Assembly: GCF_002994045.1 (NCBI RefSeq)
Contig: NZ_MQUC01000003.1
Span: forward strand, 1,464,501 to 1,528,500
DNA: 64,000 nt
Reading direction: 5' to 3'
Source of the DNA: Nonlabens agnitus
GTDB taxonomy: Bacteria > Bacteroidota > Bacteroidia > Flavobacteriales > Flavobacteriaceae
The notes beneath the pieces are model-generated. The model did no database searches. It was given only the letters and a program-made list of their open reading frames with translations, and had not been told where the DNA came from. The translations under genes and the position numbers were made by a program. Below are positions 61,773-64,000 of this stretch, in pieces (position 1 is the first letter of the stretch; every line of letters begins with the position of its first letter).

Positions 61773-63820
61773 TAGCTTTGATTTTTGGCTTTATAATATT
61801 CATAAGTCGCATATTGAGACCTCAATGCTGGCTTGTCATCTTTGACATAATCATTAGACTGCGTTTCATCAAGCACTCGTGCCTTGACATTGTCATTCCA
61901 GCAAATATCGAGGGTTTCCAGGATTTCCTTTTTGATGTCCTCATCATAGATGGGACATGCAATCTCCACGCGACTATCCAGATTGCGTTGCATAAAATCT
62001 GCACTTGAAATGTACACCGATGGGTCGCCGTTATTATGAAAATAATACACTCGTGGATGCTCCAGATAACGATCTACAATACTAATCGCAGTAATGTTTT
62101 CGCTCATCCCTTTGACGCCTGGTATCAAACAACAAATGCCACGTACGATCAATTCTATGATCACACCAGCTTGCGACGCCTCATAGAATAGATCAATCAT
62201 GTTGTAATCTGAGAATGAATTGAGTTTCAATCTGATTTTTGCTGGTTTTCCCGCTTTCGCGAAAGCGATCTCACGACGAACCAATCGTTCTATTCCAGGC
62301 CTAAGGAAATTAGGACTAACTAATAAGTGTTTGTATTTGTGTTGCTTGTAATTGACTTCAAAAAATTCAAAAACTCGTTCTACTTCCTTCAAAATTCTAC
62401 GATCTGCCGTGAATAAGGTGTAATCCGTATAAATTCCAGCGGTCGCCTCATTGAAATTACCCGTACTTATGAATCCGTAGCGTTTCAATTTCTGATTTTC
62501 TCGTCTGGTAATCATGCAGGCCTTGCAGTGTACTTTCAGGCCAGGAACACCAAAAATCATCTTGATGCCTTCTTCCTGCATCAGCTCTGCATAATTGATA
62601 TTTGCTTGTTCATCAAATCTCGCCTGCAACTCGATGGAAACCGTCACTGATTTCCCATTCTTTGCAGCGTTGACCAGTGATCCAGCGATCTGGGAAACCT
62701 CTGCAAGTCGATAAATAGTGATTTTTATTTCTTCTACTTGTGGGTCCAGCGCTGCCTCACGCAAGAACTTTGTGGTGTTTGCAAACGTATGATATGGAGC
62801 GTATTGAAGGATGTCCTTTTGGGCAATACGCTTTAAAAGCGAGCCTTTGATATCAATGCCTTTTATGGGAAGCGCTACTTGCTTTTCATACAGTAGATCT
62901 TGCCTGCCCAAGCTTGGAAACTTCAAATAGTCTCGCCTGTTATGATAACGTCCACTAGGGATAATCGAGTCCGTATCGTCGATCTCGAGCTTGCTCATGA
63001 TCAAGTCAATGGTTTCTGGATGGATCTCACGATCAAAAACAAATCGTACTGGGTCACCATCTTTACGATCATAGACACTATCTCTAATTTTTTCAAGCAA
63101 GCTTTTCTTCAAGTCCAGATCCATGTCAAGTTCTGCATCCAGCGTGACCTTGATCATATGGGCCTGAATGTCTTGATAATCAAAAATGCTGAATAGATAG
63201 TGCATGCGATGCCTTATCAAGTCATCGATAAGAATAATGTATTGCTTACCATCTTTGAGATCTGGCAATACTACAAACCTGTTGAGGTGTTTAGGCTTTT
63301 CAATTAAGGCGTGTTTAATCTTGCCTTTGGCAAAGGTCATTCTCACGGCCAGATAACCCATTCCATCTTGTAATGGCGGGAAGGCCGTCGTCTCATCAAT
63401 CATGATGACTCCTAGGGCTGGACTTACCTTTTCATTGAAATACTGCCTGATAAAATCTTCATGTTCCTTGAGGATTTCCTGCTCATCTACGATGACGATA
63501 TTCTCCTTACTCAATTCCTGCTCTAGATCATTTAGAATCTGAAAACTCAAGGTCTGATCTTTGATTACAGCCTCATTGATCTCATTAAGCAACTCTCCAG
63601 CAGATATTCCTCCTAATGATTTGGTCGCATTTTTACCTGCACGATAAATTCTTTGAATAGTGGCATATCGTACCTTAAAGAACTCATCTAGGTTATTTGA
63701 AAATATACCCAGAAAACGCAATCTTTCAATCAATGGTACGGTTGGATCATTTGCCTCTTGCAGTACGCGTGCATTGAACTTGAGCCAACTTAATTCTCTA
63801 TTATAGTATTCGTTAATCAT
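61772..63820 (-). CDS. ppk1: Polyphosphate kinase 1
   Basis: 682 residues, full length, with the PPK1 N, middle, C1 and C2 domains. The conserved VHCKACMITRR and STGNFNEATAGIYTDYTLFTA are in C1, and LEHPRVYYFHNNGDPSVYISSADFM, with the C2 histidine, is near the end. It makes polyphosphate from ATP. REIAFAKAGKPAKI, with AFAKA from an iterated palindrome, keeps the family's AKAGKPA register, so the palindrome did not disturb the protein length. It is sandwiched between sixA and ppx with one-base overlaps. Confidence 0.95.
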   Translation of the reverse strand: MINEYYNRELSWLKFNARVLQEANDPTVPLIERLRFLGIFSNNLDEFFKVRYATIQRIYRAGKNATKSLGGISAGELLNEINEAVIKDQTLSFQILNDLEQELSKENIVIVDEQEILKEHEDFIRQYFNEKVSPALGVIMIDETTAFPPLQDGMGYLAVRMTFAKGKIKHALIEKPKHLNRFVVLPDLKDGKQYIILIDDLIRHRMHYLFSIFDYQDIQAHMIKVTLDAELDMDLDLKKSLLEKIRDSVYDRKDGDPVRFVFDREIHPETIDLIMSKLEIDDTDSIIPSGRYHNRRDYLKFPSLGRQDLLYEKQVALPIKGIDIKGSLLKRIAQKDILQYAPYHTFANTTKFLREAALDPQVEEIKITIYRLAEVSQIAGSLVNAAKNGKSVTVSIELQARFDEQANINYAELMQEEGIKMIFGVPGLKVHCKACMITRRENQKLKRYGFISTGNFNEATAGIYTDYTLFTADRRILKEVERVFEFFEVNYKQHKYKHLLVSPNFLRPGIERLVRREIAFAKAGKPAKIRLKLNSFSDYNMIDLFYEASQAGVIIELIVRGICCLIPGVKGMSENITAISIVDRYLEHPRVYYFHNNGDPSVYISSADFMQRNLDSRVEIACPIYDEDIKKEILETLDICWNDNVKARVLDETQSNDYVKDDKPALRSQYATYEYYKAKNQS
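62252..62267. repeat. Iterated palindrome (copy 19), inside ppk1
   Basis: Perfect copy, read as AFAKA. Confidence 0.95.
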
Positions 63821-64000
63821 CAGATGTTTTTGGGAAATAAATGAAACGTTGTGTTTCCTTTCTCGATTTTACTCCATTCTCGTGTGGAAAACTCAATCAT
63901 CACAACACCAGTAGTAGGAACATTAGAAAAATATTCAGACCCTAGGATACCTGCTAGCTCGGTAAGTCCGTGATTGTGTGAAACAATCATGCAGCTATCC
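63820..64000 (-). CDS. sixA: SixA-like phosphohistidine phosphatase, C-terminal part
   Basis: Only the last 60 codons are in the window; the gene runs out of its right edge. Visible: DSCMIVSHNHGLTELAGILG, which carries the second catalytic His motif (SHNHG) of the histidine-phosphatase superfamily, then NVPTTGVVMIEF and a C-terminus FHLFPKNI. The conserved SHNHGL and PTTG fit SixA, which removes phosphate from histidine phosphotransfer proteins. The stop codon overlaps the ppk1 start (TGATG). The grouping sixA-ppk1-ppx is known from other Flavobacteriaceae. Confidence 0.85.
   Translation of the reverse strand, partial: DSCMIVSHNHGLTELAGILGSEYFSNVPTTGVVMIEFSTREWSKIEKGNTTFHLFPKNI

Noticed and set aside
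2273..62267. CRISPR array or terminator interpretation of the palindromes
   Set aside because: Copies are kilobases apart, not regularly spaced, have no spacers, lack T runs, and half are inside genes.
1..64000. tRNA, rRNA, phage or conjugation genes
   Set aside because: I looked for tRNA T-loop and acceptor patterns, integrase, capsid, terminase and relaxase motifs and saw none.

Overview
The window looks like chromosomal DNA of a marine member of the Flavobacteriaceae (Bacteroidota), possibly Nonlabens-like; the genus is a guess. Evidence: GLPGLI-family proteins, TamL/TamB, DUF2911, DUF3822, DUF4126, a fused isobutyryl-CoA mutase, TAnnTTTG promoter -7 boxes, A-rich start contexts without clear Shine-Dalgarno sites, and lipoproteins typical of that family.

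Layout. 1-4.5 kb: a fatty-acid beta-oxidation operon (fadN 3' end, fadA, fadE) with two four-helix-bundle (S23/IVP-type) ORFs lodged in its two gaps. 4.6-10.7 kb (minus): a TonB-receptor-like barrel and a run of GLPGLI paralogues, one with a nonsense codon, plus a small secreted Cys protein with a frameshift in its signal peptide. 10.8-21.4 kb: MscS channel, PL7-type alginate-lyase-like lipoprotein, M28 peptidase, a TPR histidine kinase/NarL-type regulator pair, SRPBCC/GyrI-like protein, CrcB, an EEP hydrolase and DUF805. 21.4-29 kb: tamB-tamL. 29-32.8 kb: surface and lipoproteins, an HTH regulator and a transglutaminase remnant. 32.9-36.4 kb: icmF. 36.5-40.1 kb: a serine hydrolase split by a head-to-tail tandem of two identical IS110-family elements. 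40.2-51.8 kb: DUF1206 pair, PIG-L deacetylase, small membrane ORF, sodium:solute symporter, OsmC, DUF2911, half-length TSUP, cardiolipin synthase, MltD-like transglycosylase. 52-64 kb: kdsB, DUF4126, RecD-like helicase, DUF3822-rsmD, rnpB, dnaX, an outer-membrane barrel, and ppx-ppk1-sixA for polyphosphate.

The strongest unexplained signal is a 16-bp perfect palindrome, CGCTTTCGCGAAAGCG. I count 18 exact copies and one with a single mismatch, scattered through the whole window. Nine are between genes and ten are inside unrelated coding sequences, where it is read mostly as Ala-Phe-Ala-Lys-Ala. It behaves like a highly iterated palindrome. Two further repeat families (a TCGAGCG...GTCGAGA family and a CCTGAA...TTCAGG hairpin) occur between genes and also make up the interdomain linker of IcmF. 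Other noteworthy signals are the tandem IS110 junction, a ten-A slippery run at the domain III border of dnaX, and the IVP cassettes in the fad operon.
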